A stretch of DNA of 64,000 nucleotides from Propionibacteriaceae bacterium (GCA_016717345.1 JADKFR010000004.1:124001-188000); one strand, 5' to 3'. Positions 35,680-45,407 are shown, numbered from the stretch's first letter. Notes: generated from the letters alone by a model not told the origin. A program made the numbers and translations.

Positions 35680-37110
35680 TCACATGTCGTAGTACATCTC
35701 GAACTCGTGCGGGTGCGGACGGAGCCGAATGGCGTCGATGTCGGCGCGCTTCATGTCGATCCAGGTCTCGATCAGGTCGGCGGTGAAGACGTCACCGGCG
35801 AGCAGGTACTCGTGGTCGGCCTCAAGGGCGTTGAGCACGGCGTCCAGCGAGCCGGGGACGGTGGCCACCTGAGCATGCTCCTCCGGAGGCAACTCGTAGA
35901 GGTCCTTGTCCACCGGAGCCGGCGGCTCGATCTTGTTCTGGATGCCGTCGAGACCGGCCAGCAGCATGGCCGCGAACGCCAGGTACGGGTTGGCCGACGG
36001 GTCGGGGCAGCGGAACTCCATGCGCTTGGCCTTGGGGTTCGAACCGGTGATCGGGATCCGGATGGACGCCGAGCGGTTGCGGCTGCTGTAGACCAGGTTG
36101 ACCGGAGCCTCGAAGCCGGGCACCAAGCGGTGGTAGCTGTTCACCGTCGGGTTCGTGAACGCGAGCAGCGACGGGGCGTGGTGCAGCAGGCCGCCGATGT
36201 ACCAGCGGGCGAGGTCGGAAAGACCTGCGTAGCCGGCCTCGTCGTAGAACAGCGGATCCCCGCCCTTCCACAGCGACTGGTGGACGTGCATGCCCGAACC
36301 GTTGTCGCCGAAGATCGGCTTCGGCATGAAGGTCGCGGTCTTGCCCGCGGACCAGGCGGTGTTCTTGATGATGTACTTGTACTTCATCAAGTTGTCGGCG
36401 GCGGCGAGCAGCGAGTCGAACTTGGTGGCGATCTCGCCCTGACCGGCCGTGCCCACCTCGTGGTGCGCGCGCTCGATCACGATCCCGACCCCGATCAGGT
36501 GGCGAACCATGTCGTCACGCAGGTCGGCGAAGTGGTCGATCGGGGGCACCGGGAAGTAGCCACCCTTGTACTTGACCTTGTACCCGCGGTTGCCGCGGCC
36601 GTCGCTGTCGTTCTCCGCACCGGTGTTCCAGGCGCCGGCTTCGGAGTCGATGTAGTAGAACGAAGCGTTCTGCTTGGTCTCGAAGCGGACCGAGTCGAAC
36701 ACGTAGAACTCGGCCTCCGGGCCCATGAAGGCGGTGTCGGCGATACCGGTGGACGCGAGGTAGTTCTCGGCCTTGCGGGCGATGTTGCGGGGGTCGCGGC
36801 TGTACGGCTCCTTGGTGAGCGGGTCGTGCACGAAGAAGCTCACCACCAGCGTCTTCGACTTCCGGAAGGGGTCGAGGTAGGCGGTGGTCGGGTCAGGCAT
36901 GAGGGTCATGTCCGACTCGTGAATCTTCTGGAACCCGCGGATCGACGAACCGTCGAAGGAGAGGCCGTCCACGAAGACATCGGGGCCGAACGTAACGGCG
37001 GGCACCGTGAAGTGCTGCATCACGCCGGGAAGATCGCAGAACCGGACGTCGACAGTCTCGACGCCCTCGTCCTTGATGAAGGCCAACAGGTCGTCGGCGC
37101 CTTGGAACAT
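35680..37110 (-). CDS. glnA: Glutamine synthetase type I (GlnA1)
   Basis: The 476-residue enzyme makes glutamine from glutamate, ammonia and ATP as a dodecamer. The start is ATG 37110 with GGAGGCAAG in front. It contains DGSSIRGFQKIHESD, GPEAEFYVFD, HHEVGTAGQGEI and FMPKPIFGDNGSGMHVHQS. DKDLYELPPEE holds the tyrosine that GlnE adenylylates. It is thus the regulated counterpart of GlnA2. RDD protein on the other side (37219) matches the classic actinobacterial neighbour of glnA1. Confidence 0.95.
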   Translation of the reverse strand: MFQGADDLLAFIKDEGVETVDVRFCDLPGVMQHFTVPAVTFGPDVFVDGLSFDGSSIRGFQKIHESDMTLMPDPTTAYLDPFRKSKTLVVSFFVHDPLTKEPYSRDPRNIARKAENYLASTGIADTAFMGPEAEFYVFDSVRFETKQNASFYYIDSEAGAWNTGAENDSDGRGNRGYKVKYKGGYFPVPPIDHFADLRDDMVRHLIGVGIVIERAHHEVGTAGQGEIATKFDSLLAAADNLMKYKYIIKNTAWSAGKTATFMPKPIFGDNGSGMHVHQSLWKGGDPLFYDEAGYAGLSDLARWYIGGLLHHAPSLLAFTNPTVNSYHRLVPGFEAPVNLVYSSRNRSASIRIPITGSNPKAKRMEFRCPDPSANPYLAFAAMLLAGLDGIQNKIEPPAPVDKDLYELPPEEHAQVATVPGSLDAVLNALEADHEYLLAGDVFTADLIETWIDMKRADIDAIRLRPHPHEFEMYYDM

Positions 37111-37218
37111 CTTGCCTCCAGAATTCGGGGATTGAACGCTGTCCACGCTAGGGACGAGGCGTAACCGAAGGGTTGCGCCCACGTTTCAGGCATGTAACAC
37201 CGGCTACGCTGAGCGGCG

Positions 37219-37647
37219 ATGAACAGCCAAGCCGACGCAGCGGACTACCCTGGCGCATCGCTGGGGCTGCCCGCCTCCGGAGCGGGCTCACTTGCCAGTT
37301 GGCGGTCCCGGATCGCCGCGCTGCTGGTGGACTGGGGAACCTCGATGATCCTGGCCACCTTCGCGTTCGGGATCGGCGTGCTGCGGGACGGAGGGTGGCG
37401 GGCCTGGATGATCCTGGCGGTCTTCTTCGTCCAGACCTCGGTGATGAGCGCGCTGGTCGGTGGCAGCTTCGGGCAGGTGCTTGCCCGGCTCGCCATCGTC
37501 CGCCTCGATCGCCGTCCGCTGGGCTGGGCGCGGGCGATCGCGCGCGCCGCCCTGATCTGTCTGGTCGTCCCGACGGTGGTGATCGGGGCCGAACGGCGGG
37601 CCCTGAACGACTTGGTGCTGGGGACGGTGGTCGTCCGCCGGGCGTAG
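37219..37647 (+). CDS. RDD-family membrane protein
   Basis: The 142-residue protein has the RDD domain with three membrane helices (about residues 33-53, 60-80 and 115-135). The arginine/aspartate pair appears as SRIAALLVDWG, and FGQVLARLAIVRLD is the second conserved block. A small RDD protein divergent from glnA1 is a conserved arrangement in actinobacteria (Rv2219A in M. tuberculosis). The function of the family is not settled; transport or membrane scaffolding has been suggested. No signal peptide other than the helices. Confidence 0.85.
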   Translation: MNSQADAADYPGASLGLPASGAGSLASWRSRIAALLVDWGTSMILATFAFGIGVLRDGGWRAWMILAVFFVQTSVMSALVGGSFGQVLARLAIVRLDRRPLGWARAIARAALICLVVPTVVIGAERRALNDLVLGTVVVRRA

Positions 37648-37697
37648 CCCGGAGCGGCTGTTTGGCCCGTGCAGGCTGCTGCGCTACGTTCCGTCCC

Positions 37698-38678
37698 ATG
37701 ATTCGTTACCTCGGACGGCGGCTGCTCAACTATGCCGCGCTGCTGTTCGTGGCGGTGTCGCTGACGTGGGTACTTGCGGCGACCCAGCTGAACCCCCGGG
37801 CGCTGTTCCAATTGCGGCAACCGCCGATCGATCCGGAGGTCATCGAGAACCAACTGCTGCGCTACAACCTGAGCGAGAACGTGCCGCTGGTCGAGCGGTA
37901 CTGGACGTGGCTGAGTGGAGTCCTGCGCGGCGATTGGGGGTACTCGCCGTTGGGGGTGAGCGTGGCTGAGGAGATCAGCACGCGGATGTGGGTGAGCCTG
38001 CGCCTGCTGCTGATCGGCACGCTGCTCGGCATCCTGCTGGGGGTGGCGTTCGGGGCCTGGACGGCCACCCGGCAGTATCGGGTCTCCGACCGGGTGGTCA
38101 CCGGGATTTCGCTGCTCATCATTTCGACGCCGGCGTTCGTGATCGGCCACGTCACCCAGATCGGAGCCACCTGGCTCAACAACCTCACCCAGACCCGGAT
38201 GTTCGAGTTCATCGGGGAGACCGGGGAGGTCGGCGACTACCCCCTGGCCGACCTGGTCGACCGCGCCCAGCACCTGTTGCTCCCGACCTTGGTGTTGATC
38301 GTGCTGGGGGCGGCGTCGATGAGCCGCATCCAGCGCAACCTGATGCTCGATTCGCTGGGTGCCGACTACGTCCGAACCGCGCGGGCCAAGGGCCTGCGGG
38401 AGTCGAAGGCGGTCATGAAACACGCCTTGCGGACGGCACTGATCCCCACCGGCACCTACGTGGCGTTCAGCGTGGCCACGATGTTCACCGGAGCGACCTT
38501 CACCGAACGGATCTTCAACTTCCCGGGCATCGGCCAGTACGGGGTCGACACGATCACCAATCGAGACGTGAACGGGGTGGTGGCGGTCACGGCCTTCGCC
38601 GGCGTCTGCGTGCTGGTGGGTGCCGTCCTGTCCGACATCATGGTCGCGATCCTCGATCCGCGCGTCCGACTGGCCTAG
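37698..38678 (+). CDS. Peptide ABC transporter permease, DppB/OppB type
   Basis: This 326-residue permease starts at ATG 37698. The N-terminal hydrophobic helix (YLGRRLLNYAALLFVAVSL) and a long extracytoplasmic loop are followed by four or five helices in the BPD domain. The EAA loop is seen around DYVRTARAKGLRESKAVMKHALR, contacting the ATPases. This is the first gene of a five-component importer that continues to 43535. Unusually, the substrate-binding protein is last. Similar systems import di- or oligopeptides, nickel or sugars. Confidence 0.9.
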   Translation: MIRYLGRRLLNYAALLFVAVSLTWVLAATQLNPRALFQLRQPPIDPEVIENQLLRYNLSENVPLVERYWTWLSGVLRGDWGYSPLGVSVAEEISTRMWVSLRLLLIGTLLGILLGVAFGAWTATRQYRVSDRVVTGISLLIISTPAFVIGHVTQIGATWLNNLTQTRMFEFIGETGEVGDYPLADLVDRAQHLLLPTLVLIVLGAASMSRIQRNLMLDSLGADYVRTARAKGLRESKAVMKHALRTALIPTGTYVAFSVATMFTGATFTERIFNFPGIGQYGVDTITNRDVNGVVAVTAFAGVCVLVGAVLSDIMVAILDPRVRLA

Positions 38679-38686
38679 GAGACGAC

Positions 38687-39592
38687 ATGGACATCACGGC
38701 CGGCCTCCCCGTCACCTCCCCCGTCAAGCGGCTGACTCGACGCCAGTTGATCTGGCGACGGTTCCTGCGCAACCGCATGGCCGTCGTCGGCGCCTTCGGG
38801 ATCGCGTTCCTGTTCTTCCTGGCCGTCGCGGGCCCGTTCGTCCTCTACTGGAAGTTCGACGACATCGACACCGCGGCCTTCCTGACCCCGCCGAACTCGG
38901 CCCACCTGTTGGGGACGACCCGTTCCGGACGGGACGTGCTGGCGCTCACCGTCCGCGGGTTGGGCAAGTCCTTGCTGATCGGGTTCCTGGTCGCCCTGAT
39001 CTCCACGTCGCTGGCGGCTCTGGTCGGCGCGTCGGCGGCGTACCTCGGCGGTTGGTACGAGCGGTCGATGCTGTGGATCGTCGATCTGCTGCTCGTGGTG
39101 CCCAGCTTCTTCCTGATCGCCGTCGCCTCGCGCGGGGCCCCTGAGGGCGATGCCGCCTGGATCCTGCTGGTCGTCCTGCTGGCGGCCTTCGCGTGGCCCC
39201 TCTCGGCGCGCGTGGTGCGTTCCCTCACCCTGTCCATCCGGGAGCGGGAGTACGTGCTGGCCGCCCGGTTCATGGGCCTGTCGGCCGCGCGGATCATCGT
39301 CCGCCACATCCTGCCCAACGCGTCCTCCCTGCTGATCATCGACGCCACGCTCGGCGTCGGCTACGCGATCCTCTCCGAGACCGGACTGTCCTACTTCGGG
39401 TTCGGGGTCCAGCCGCCCGACACCTCGCTGGGCACGCTGATCGGTGAGGGCGCCCGGATGGCGACCACCTACCCGTGGATCTTCACCGGCCCGGCCGTCG
39501 TCCTGGTGTTCCTGGTGCTGTGCGTGAACGCGGTGGGGGACGGCCTGCGGGACGCCCTCGATCCGGCGTCGGCCTCGGGAGGGACGGCATGA
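38687..39592 (+). CDS. Peptide ABC transporter permease, DppC/OppC type
   Basis: The 301-residue partner permease has an N-terminal cytoplasmic OppC_N segment (RRQLIWRRFLRNRMAVVGAF), the first helix, an extracytoplasmic domain ending in HLLGTTRSGRDVL, then the BPD domain with EAA loop REREYVLAARFMGLSAARI. It starts eight bases after the DppB-like gene ends, with AGGAGA as the ribosome-binding site, and overlaps the ATPase gene by four bases. Confidence 0.9.
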   Translation: MDITAGLPVTSPVKRLTRRQLIWRRFLRNRMAVVGAFGIAFLFFLAVAGPFVLYWKFDDIDTAAFLTPPNSAHLLGTTRSGRDVLALTVRGLGKSLLIGFLVALISTSLAALVGASAAYLGGWYERSMLWIVDLLLVVPSFFLIAVASRGAPEGDAAWILLVVLLAAFAWPLSARVVRSLTLSIREREYVLAARFMGLSAARIIVRHILPNASSLLIIDATLGVGYAILSETGLSYFGFGVQPPDTSLGTLIGEGARMATTYPWIFTGPAVVLVFLVLCVNAVGDGLRDALDPASASGGTA

Positions 39593-41688
39593 GCCAGACC
39601 GACGCCGGCCGGCGGGGCGAGAACCCGACGGTGCCCGTGTTGCAGGTGCGCGACCTGGAGGTGACCTTCCCCAGCGAAGCCGGTCCCGTCCGAGCCGTCC
39701 GGGGGTTGAGCTTCGACGTCTCGGCGGGCGAGTCGATGGCGATCGTGGGGGAGTCCGGTTCGGGGAAGTCCGTCACCTCGCTGGCCATCATGGGCCTGCA
39801 CCCGGCCACCACCCGGATCAGCGGGTCGATCAAGCTCAGCGGCGAGGAGCTCCTGGGCCGCAGCGACGCCGACATGTCCCGCCTGCGGGGCCGCAAGCTC
39901 GCCATGGTCTTCCAGGATCCGCTGTCGGCGCTGACGCCGGTGTACACCATCGGCGACCAGATCACCGAGACCATCCAGGCCCACTTCGACGTCCCGAAGG
40001 CGAAGGCGTGGTCCCGGGCCATCGAACTGCTGGACCTCGTGGGGATCCCCAATCCCCGTGAGCGGGTGAAGTCGTTCCCGTTCGAGTTCTCCGGGGGCAT
40101 GCGGCAGCGGGTGATGATCGCGATGGCGATCGCGAACGACCCGGACGTGATCATCGCCGACGAGCCGACCACCGCGCTCGACGTGACCATCCAGGCCCAG
40201 GTGCTGGAGGTGCTGAAGAAGGCACAGCAGGAGACCGGGGCGGCCATCATCATGATCACCCACGATCTGGGGATCGTCGCGGGGATGGCCGATCGGGTCA
40301 CGGTGATGTACGCCGGCCGTCCGGTCGAGCAGGGCGGGCTGGACGACATCTTCTACCGGCCGCGGATGCCCTACACGATCGGCCTGCTGGGAACCGTGCC
40401 CCGACTGGACGCCACCGACACCGGACCGCTTCCGGTGTTGGAGGGGAACCCGCCCTCGGTGGTGGACCTGCCTCCCGGCTGCCCCTTCGAGCCACGTTGT
40501 CCGATGGCGATCGAGGTCTGCCGGGTCTCCGAGCCGCCGCTGCTGGCCACCGACGGCCCGGGCCACGTCGCCGCGTGTCATCGGGTCGAGACGGTGATCC
40601 AGGAGTCGCTGACGCACGCCGAGATCTTCCCGGCCCCCACGATCGCCGAGTCGGCTCTGGCCCACGTCCCGCGCTCCGAGCGCCCCGTCGTGCTGGAGTT
40701 GACGGGCTTGAAGCGTCACTACCCGTTGATGAAGGGCGCCATCTACCGACGCCGGATCGGAACCGTCCATGCCGTGGATGGCATCGACCTCGAGCTGCGG
40801 ACGGGGGAGACCCTGGGGCTGGTCGGCGAGTCCGGGTGCGGCAAGTCCACGACCCTGCTGGAGATCCTCAACCTCGGGACGCCCACCAACGGCTCCATCA
40901 CCGTGCTCGGCAAGGACACCCGGCGCCTCGGACGCAGGGAGCGCAAGGCGCTCCGGCGCAACCTGCAGGTGGTGTTCCAGGATCCGATGGCCTCACTCGA
41001 CCCGCGGATGCCGATCTTCGACATCATCGCCGAGCCGATGGGCGTCCACGGCTACCCCAAGCCTGAGATCGAGGCCAGGGTGAGCGAACTGCTGCAGTTG
41101 GTCGGCCTGGAACCCAGCCACGCCGATCGCTACCCCCAGCACTTCTCCGGCGGTCAACGGCAGCGGATCGGGATCGCCAGGGCGTTGTCGGTCGAGCCCA
41201 AGCTGATGGTGCTGGACGAGCCGGTCTCGGCCCTCGACGTCTCGATCCAGGCCGGCATCATCAACCTGTTGGAGGACCTGCAGGCCCGTCTCGGCCTGTC
41301 GTACCTGTTCGTGGCCCACGATCTGGCCGTGATCCGCCACATCGCGGACCGGGTGGCGGTGATGTACCTGGGACACATCGTGGAGGAGGGGTCGGTGGAG
41401 GCGGTGTACTCCGCGCCGACCCACCCGTACACCCAGGCGCTGATGTCCGCGATCCCGATCCCCGATCCGGAGACCGAACGCAGCCGGCAGCGGATCATGC
41501 TGACCGGCGACCTGCCGAGCCCAGCCGATCCGCCGTCGGGATGCACCTTCCGTACCCGCTGTCCGACCTACGCCCTGCTGCCCGAGGCCGACCAGGGCCG
41601 CTGCCGGACGGTCGAGCCGGTGCTGGAATCGTGGGGTGAGGACCATCGGGCAGCCTGTCATTTCGCCCGGCCTCTCACGCTGGTGTGA
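39589..41688 (+). CDS. Fused dual ATP-binding protein, DppD-DppF type
   Basis: The 699-residue protein fuses the two ATPases of the importer. The first domain (about 15-330) has Walker A GESGSGKS, signature FSGGMRQR and Walker B IIADEPTT. The second (about 360-690) has GESGCGKS, FSGGQRQR and LMVLDEPVS. Both carry the OppD/F C-terminal cysteine motif (CPFEPRCPM... and CTFRTRCPT), typical of an iron-sulfur site in this subfamily. The fusion ensures one-to-one stoichiometry. The gene overlaps the DppC-like permease. Confidence 0.95.
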   Translation: MSQTDAGRRGENPTVPVLQVRDLEVTFPSEAGPVRAVRGLSFDVSAGESMAIVGESGSGKSVTSLAIMGLHPATTRISGSIKLSGEELLGRSDADMSRLRGRKLAMVFQDPLSALTPVYTIGDQITETIQAHFDVPKAKAWSRAIELLDLVGIPNPRERVKSFPFEFSGGMRQRVMIAMAIANDPDVIIADEPTTALDVTIQAQVLEVLKKAQQETGAAIIMITHDLGIVAGMADRVTVMYAGRPVEQGGLDDIFYRPRMPYTIGLLGTVPRLDATDTGPLPVLEGNPPSVVDLPPGCPFEPRCPMAIEVCRVSEPPLLATDGPGHVAACHRVETVIQESLTHAEIFPAPTIAESALAHVPRSERPVVLELTGLKRHYPLMKGAIYRRRIGTVHAVDGIDLELRTGETLGLVGESGCGKSTTLLEILNLGTPTNGSITVLGKDTRRLGRRERKALRRNLQVVFQDPMASLDPRMPIFDIIAEPMGVHGYPKPEIEARVSELLQLVGLEPSHADRYPQHFSGGQRQRIGIARALSVEPKLMVLDEPVSALDVSIQAGIINLLEDLQARLGLSYLFVAHDLAVIRHIADRVAVMYLGHIVEEGSVEAVYSAPTHPYTQALMSAIPIPDPETERSRQRIMLTGDLPSPADPPSGCTFRTRCPTYALLPEADQGRCRTVEPVLESWGEDHRAACHFARPLTLV

Positions 41689-41807
41689 GGTCGCCGAGCA
41701 TTGTTAGCGGCCTGTGACCTGTGTCGCGGCTGCTTGCCGAAGGGCCACTGTAGGGTCGTCGAAGAGACCGTTCGAGGGGCGGTCTGCAAGACCTGACTGG
41801 AGGAACA

Positions 41808-43535
41808 GTGACAGTGAAGCGACTCGTGTTGAGTCTGATCGGTGGTGGCCTCGCGTTGGCCCTGACCGCCTGCGGCGGGCCCACGTCGACCGGCACCACG
41901 GTGGCCAGCCCGGCGGCCAGCGGCAGCACCGGCTCGGCCGGCTGGGACATCAACGAGACCTCTCGGGAGGCGCTTGCTCAGGGCGGCCAGTTCGTCGGCT
42001 CCATCTCGTACCCGATCACCACCTGGAACACCCTGAACACCACGGGCAACGAGGCGGAACTGGTCGATCTTGAGGCCCCGATCAGCCCCGCCTACTACGA
42101 CTACAACGGCGTCGGCGAAGCGATTCTGAACCCCGACTACCTGGTCTCAGCCAAGACCGAGACCAACCCGAACCTCGTGATCACGTTGGACCTCAACCCG
42201 AAAGCCGTGTGGAATGACGGCGAAGTGATCGGTGCGGACGACTGGATCGCCACCTGGAAGGCCCAGAACGGCAGCAACAAGAAGTTCGCCGCGGCCTCCT
42301 CGGACGGCTGGAACCAGATCTCGTCCATCACCGCGGGCGCGAGCCAGCAGCAGGTGATCATCACCTTCAAGACGACCTATCCCGACTGGACGCGGATCGT
42401 GTCCGGCGGCCCGGCGCGGGCCGAGGGCGTGGCGACCCCCGAGCTGTTCAACGACGGCTGGAAGACCTACCAGGACGCCTGGTTCACCGGCCCGTACAAG
42501 GTCGACAGCTGGGACAAGACCAGCGGAACCGTGACGATGGTGCCCAACCCGAACTGGTGGGGCGACAAGCCGCTGCTGGACAAGCTGACCTGGAAGCAGA
42601 TCAAGACGGACGCGCTGGCGGCCGCCTTCGCCAACCAGGAGGTCGACTACTACGACATCGGTCCGGACCCGGACGGTTACCAGCAGGCCAGCGGCGCGCA
42701 GAACTCCGTGGTGCGGGTCGCCGCGGGGCCGAACTTCCGTCACTTCACGTTCAACTCCCAGTCGCCGAACCTGACCGACGTGAACGTCCGCCAGGCCCTC
42801 GTCATGGGCATCGACCGGACGGTCATCGCACGCTCCGACCTGGCCGGCCTGCCGGGTGAACCCACCCCGCTGAACAACAACCTGTACGTGGCGAACCAGC
42901 CGGGTTATGTGGATCAGGCCAAGGCAACGGGCATCGACTTCAACGTCGAGGGTGCGAAGACCAAGCTGGAGACCACAGGCTGGAAGCTGAACTCCTCGAC
43001 CGGCTTCCGGGAGAAGGACGGCAAGCAACTCGACGTGGTGTTCGCCGTGCTGGGTGGAGTGTCGGCCTCGGAGAACGAGGGCCTGCAGGCCCAGAAGATG
43101 CTCAAGGAGATCGGGGTCAACCTGAAGCTCCGCACGGTCGACATCAACAAGGACTGGCCGGGTGTCCTGATCGAGCACAAGTTCGACATCGTCGCCTTCT
43201 CGTGGATCGGCACCCCCTACCCGCTGAGCAACATCGGGCAGATCTACGGAGCCACCACCGGCAAGGACGGCAAGGTCGTGCCGAACGAGTCGAACTACGC
43301 CCAGCTCGACATCCCGCTGGTGAACGAGCTCACCCCGCAGGTCGACACCGAAATGGACGTCGCGAAGCGCGCGGAGTTGGGCAACAAGGCGGCCCAGGCG
43401 ATCTGGGAGGCCGGGCACACGCTGCCGCTGTACCAGCGGCCCATGCTGATCGGGGTTCGGGCCAAGCTGGCCAATATCGGAGCCAAGGGCATGGCACGGG
43501 TGCCGTCGTGGGAGAACGTCGGCTTCGTGAAGTGA
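41808..43535 (+). CDS. Peptide-type ABC solute-binding lipoprotein (family 5)
   Basis: The 575-residue extracytoplasmic binding protein completes the importer. GTG 41808 is the likely start, with GGAGGA at 41799-41804; a GTG six bases on (41814) is possible. The signal peptide ends in a lipobox LTAC with Cys 22. The mature protein has SBP_bac_5 features (GWKTYQDAWFTGPYKVDSWDK, VMGIDRTVIARSDLAG, GHTLPLYQRPMLIGV). It is family 5 like DppA/OppA. It is separated from the ATPase gene by about 120 bases and probably has its own promoter, which would allow the higher expression typical for binding proteins. Confidence 0.95.
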   Translation: MTVKRLVLSLIGGGLALALTACGGPTSTGTTVASPAASGSTGSAGWDINETSREALAQGGQFVGSISYPITTWNTLNTTGNEAELVDLEAPISPAYYDYNGVGEAILNPDYLVSAKTETNPNLVITLDLNPKAVWNDGEVIGADDWIATWKAQNGSNKKFAAASSDGWNQISSITAGASQQQVIITFKTTYPDWTRIVSGGPARAEGVATPELFNDGWKTYQDAWFTGPYKVDSWDKTSGTVTMVPNPNWWGDKPLLDKLTWKQIKTDALAAAFANQEVDYYDIGPDPDGYQQASGAQNSVVRVAAGPNFRHFTFNSQSPNLTDVNVRQALVMGIDRTVIARSDLAGLPGEPTPLNNNLYVANQPGYVDQAKATGIDFNVEGAKTKLETTGWKLNSSTGFREKDGKQLDVVFAVLGGVSASENEGLQAQKMLKEIGVNLKLRTVDINKDWPGVLIEHKFDIVAFSWIGTPYPLSNIGQIYGATTGKDGKVVPNESNYAQLDIPLVNELTPQVDTEMDVAKRAELGNKAAQAIWEAGHTLPLYQRPMLIGVRAKLANIGAKGMARVPSWENVGFVK

Positions 43536-43653
43536 ACTGACGCAGGACAGTCGGGGGCCGGGGCCGTCAGGTCTCGGCCTTCGGCGTGTCCGGGCCAGAT
43601 CTCTGGCGATCCGCGACCTCAGGTGGCGCAGCGACGGCCGGCCTCGGACGCAG

Positions 43654-43681
43654 AAAACGCGACGGGGAACCCCCGTCGCGT
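43654..43681 (-). terminator. Terminator of tRNA operon
   Basis: An 11-bp perfect stem (ACGCGACGGGG at 43657-43667, complement at 43671-43681) with a three-base loop is followed on the minus strand by TTTT. It lies six bases beyond the tRNA-Phe 3' end. Confidence 0.85.
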
Positions 43682-43686
43682 AGCTG

Positions 43687-43760
43687 TGGCCAGGGCCGGG
43701 ATCGAACCGGCGACCTTTCACTTTTCAGGCGAACGCTACTACCAACTGAGCTACCTGGCC
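43687..43760 (-). tRNA. tRNA-Phe(GAA)
   Basis: The 74-base cloverleaf has acceptor GGCCAGG pairing with CCTGGCC, the TTCGATCC T-loop and anticodon GAA in loop CTGAAAA. One G-U pair sits in the anticodon stem. CCA is not encoded. It is the last gene of a Glu-Asp-Phe tRNA operon transcribed leftward. Confidence 0.95.
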
Positions 43761-43783
43761 GATGAAGCACTCGCTTGCTTCAG

Positions 43784-43857
43784 CGACCCCGACGGGACTC
43801 GAACCCGCGACCTCCGCCGTGACAGGGCGGCGCGCTAACCAACTGCGCTACGGGGCC
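43784..43857 (-). tRNA. tRNA-Asp(GTC)
   Basis: This 74-base tRNA has acceptor GGCCCCG pairing with CGGGGTC, T-loop GTTCGAGTC and anticodon GTC in loop CTGTCAC. Discriminator G, as expected for Asp. CCA is not encoded. Confidence 0.95.
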
Positions 43858-43940
43858 TTGGTAGGCCTCACCGGCCGTCTCCGGCCAGCCCCGAAACTAT
43901 AACGTAGGAGCTTGGTCGAGGCGAAATCACGCCGGCTCAG

Positions 43941-44013
43941 CATCCCCAACGGGATTCGAACCCGTGCTGCTGCCTTGAAAGGGCAGTGTCCTAGGCCGCT
44001 AGACGATGGGGAC
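43941..44013 (-). tRNA. tRNA-Glu(TTC)
   Basis: This 73-base tRNA has acceptor GTCCCCA pairing with TGGGGAT, anticodon TTC in loop CTTTCAA and T-loop GTTCGAATC. Discriminator G. It is the first gene of the Glu-Asp-Phe operon. Confidence 0.95.
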
Positions 44014-44099
44014 CTGACGGCTGAACTATACGGTGCTGGTACGCGCGTCCTCAAACTGCCGTGCCTGTGGGCGCCGGTCGCGGATCACGGGTGGATGAC

Positions 44100-45407
44100 T
44101 CAGGTTGCGAGGAACGAGATGTGCACGTGGTCCAGGTGATTGGCGGTGTCGCTGCCCCGGTTGGCCATGGACACCCAGGAGCCCCGGGTCATGGTGTAGC
44201 TGCGCTGGCGCCAGATGATGTAGTTGACGTGGAGTTCCTTGTGGTGGGCGATGACGTAGGCCGCGACGCGGTCCCCGAGGGCCTTGTTGGTCTTGTACGA
44301 GGGGATCATCACGTCGAGCGCCCGACCGCTGGGGTGGTCGGAGGAATAGGCGCTGTAGGCCCGCCAGCCGTACATCGTCTTGATTTCGGGGAACTGGTCA
44401 CGGATCACCGGGACGGCCGCCTTGCCGTAAGCCAGGAGTTTGTTGAGGCTGGTGGACCCCAGGTCGGACACGCTGGGCTTGGTGGCGCTCAGGGAGGTAC
44501 TGGGGAGCCAGACGCCCTTCCCGTCGTAGATCACCTGGGAGTAGCCGCTCTTGGTGATGCCGGTGATCTGCACCTGCGCGCCCTTGGCCAGGGTGGCGAT
44601 CGCGGCCGATCCGGCTGCGGCCGAAGCGCGCAGGGTCACCGCGGCTGTGACGTAGCGCAGGCCGGTGGCGACGGGCAGCGACAACGCGGTGGTGGTGGTG
44701 GCGATGCTGAGGTTGCCGGTGAGAACCCACGCGGGCTTCGCTGAGATCACGATCTGGCTGAAGCTGCCCTGGTGAGCGCCGGTGAGGCCCACCACGGTCT
44801 TGGCCTTCACGTCCCCCGGTGAGGTGGCGGTGAAGCTTGGGGTGTCCCGAAGGGTGAGGGCAGCGGTCGTGGTGGCCGTCGCGACGACCTCCGGGCTGCT
44901 ATCGGTGGCCGCGGAAAGGAACTTGGTGTAGATCCAACGGGTAGCCCCGCTCACGGTGACCTCGGTGAAGTCACCCGAGCCCCGCCCGGTCACCTTGACC
45001 GGAGCGCCTTTGGTGAGCGTGGCCGCGATGGTCGCGGTGAGGCTGGGGGTGCTGCGGACGTTGACCGCGACGGTGGGAGTCTTTCGACCGGCGATTCCCA
45101 CGGTGGCGGGCGTGGAGGTGGAGGCCGTCGCCGTCACGTAGCTGGCGTACACGTATGCGGTGGCGTTGTTGAACAGGATCGGGAGCCAGCCATTGCTCGC
45201 GCTGCTCCGGGCCTGCACGACCTGCCCTTCCTGAAGGGTTGACAGCAACGAGGAGGCGGTTCCGGGTCCACTGCGGACGTTCACCGAGGTGCGGACGGTG
45301 AACACGCTCGTGGCGGCCTGCGCGGTGATGCCCATCACGAGCCCGGCACTCATCGCCAGCACGGCGGTGAGCGCCAACCACGTGATGGTCATCCTTGCCC
45401 TGCCCAC
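44100..45407 (-). CDS. Secreted SH3-repeat protein with M15-like/ARB-07466 C-terminal domain
   Basis: This exported protein of about 435 residues starts at GTG 45407, placed after an AAGGGG site. The Sec signal (WLALTAVLAMSAGLVMG, then AQA) is cleaved near residue 32. Four bacterial SH3 modules follow, each with a VNVRS/LTLRDTPS/VTLRAS strand, as in wall-binding proteins. The C-terminal domain has SDHPSGRALDVMIP and HLDHVHISF, giving the zinc-binding HxxxxxxD...H pattern of D-Ala-D-Ala carboxypeptidase/ARB-07466-like domains. It likely binds peptidoglycan and may cleave stem peptides. Confidence 0.85.
   Translation of the reverse strand: MGRARMTITWLALTAVLAMSAGLVMGITAQAATSVFTVRTSVNVRSGPGTASSLLSTLQEGQVVQARSSASNGWLPILFNNATAYVYASYVTATASTSTPATVGIAGRKTPTVAVNVRSTPSLTATIAATLTKGAPVKVTGRGSGDFTEVTVSGATRWIYTKFLSAATDSSPEVVATATTTAALTLRDTPSFTATSPGDVKAKTVVGLTGAHQGSFSQIVISAKPAWVLTGNLSIATTTTALSLPVATGLRYVTAAVTLRASAAAGSAAIATLAKGAQVQITGITKSGYSQVIYDGKGVWLPSTSLSATKPSVSDLGSTSLNKLLAYGKAAVPVIRDQFPEIKTMYGWRAYSAYSSDHPSGRALDVMIPSYKTNKALGDRVAAYVIAHHKELHVNYIIWRQRSYTMTRGSWVSMANRGSDTANHLDHVHISFLAT

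Noticed and set aside
35422..37164. 580-codon plus-strand frame opposite glnA1
   Set aside because: It mirrors glutamine synthetase codons in reverse (Val/Gly/Arg/His-rich) and matches no family.
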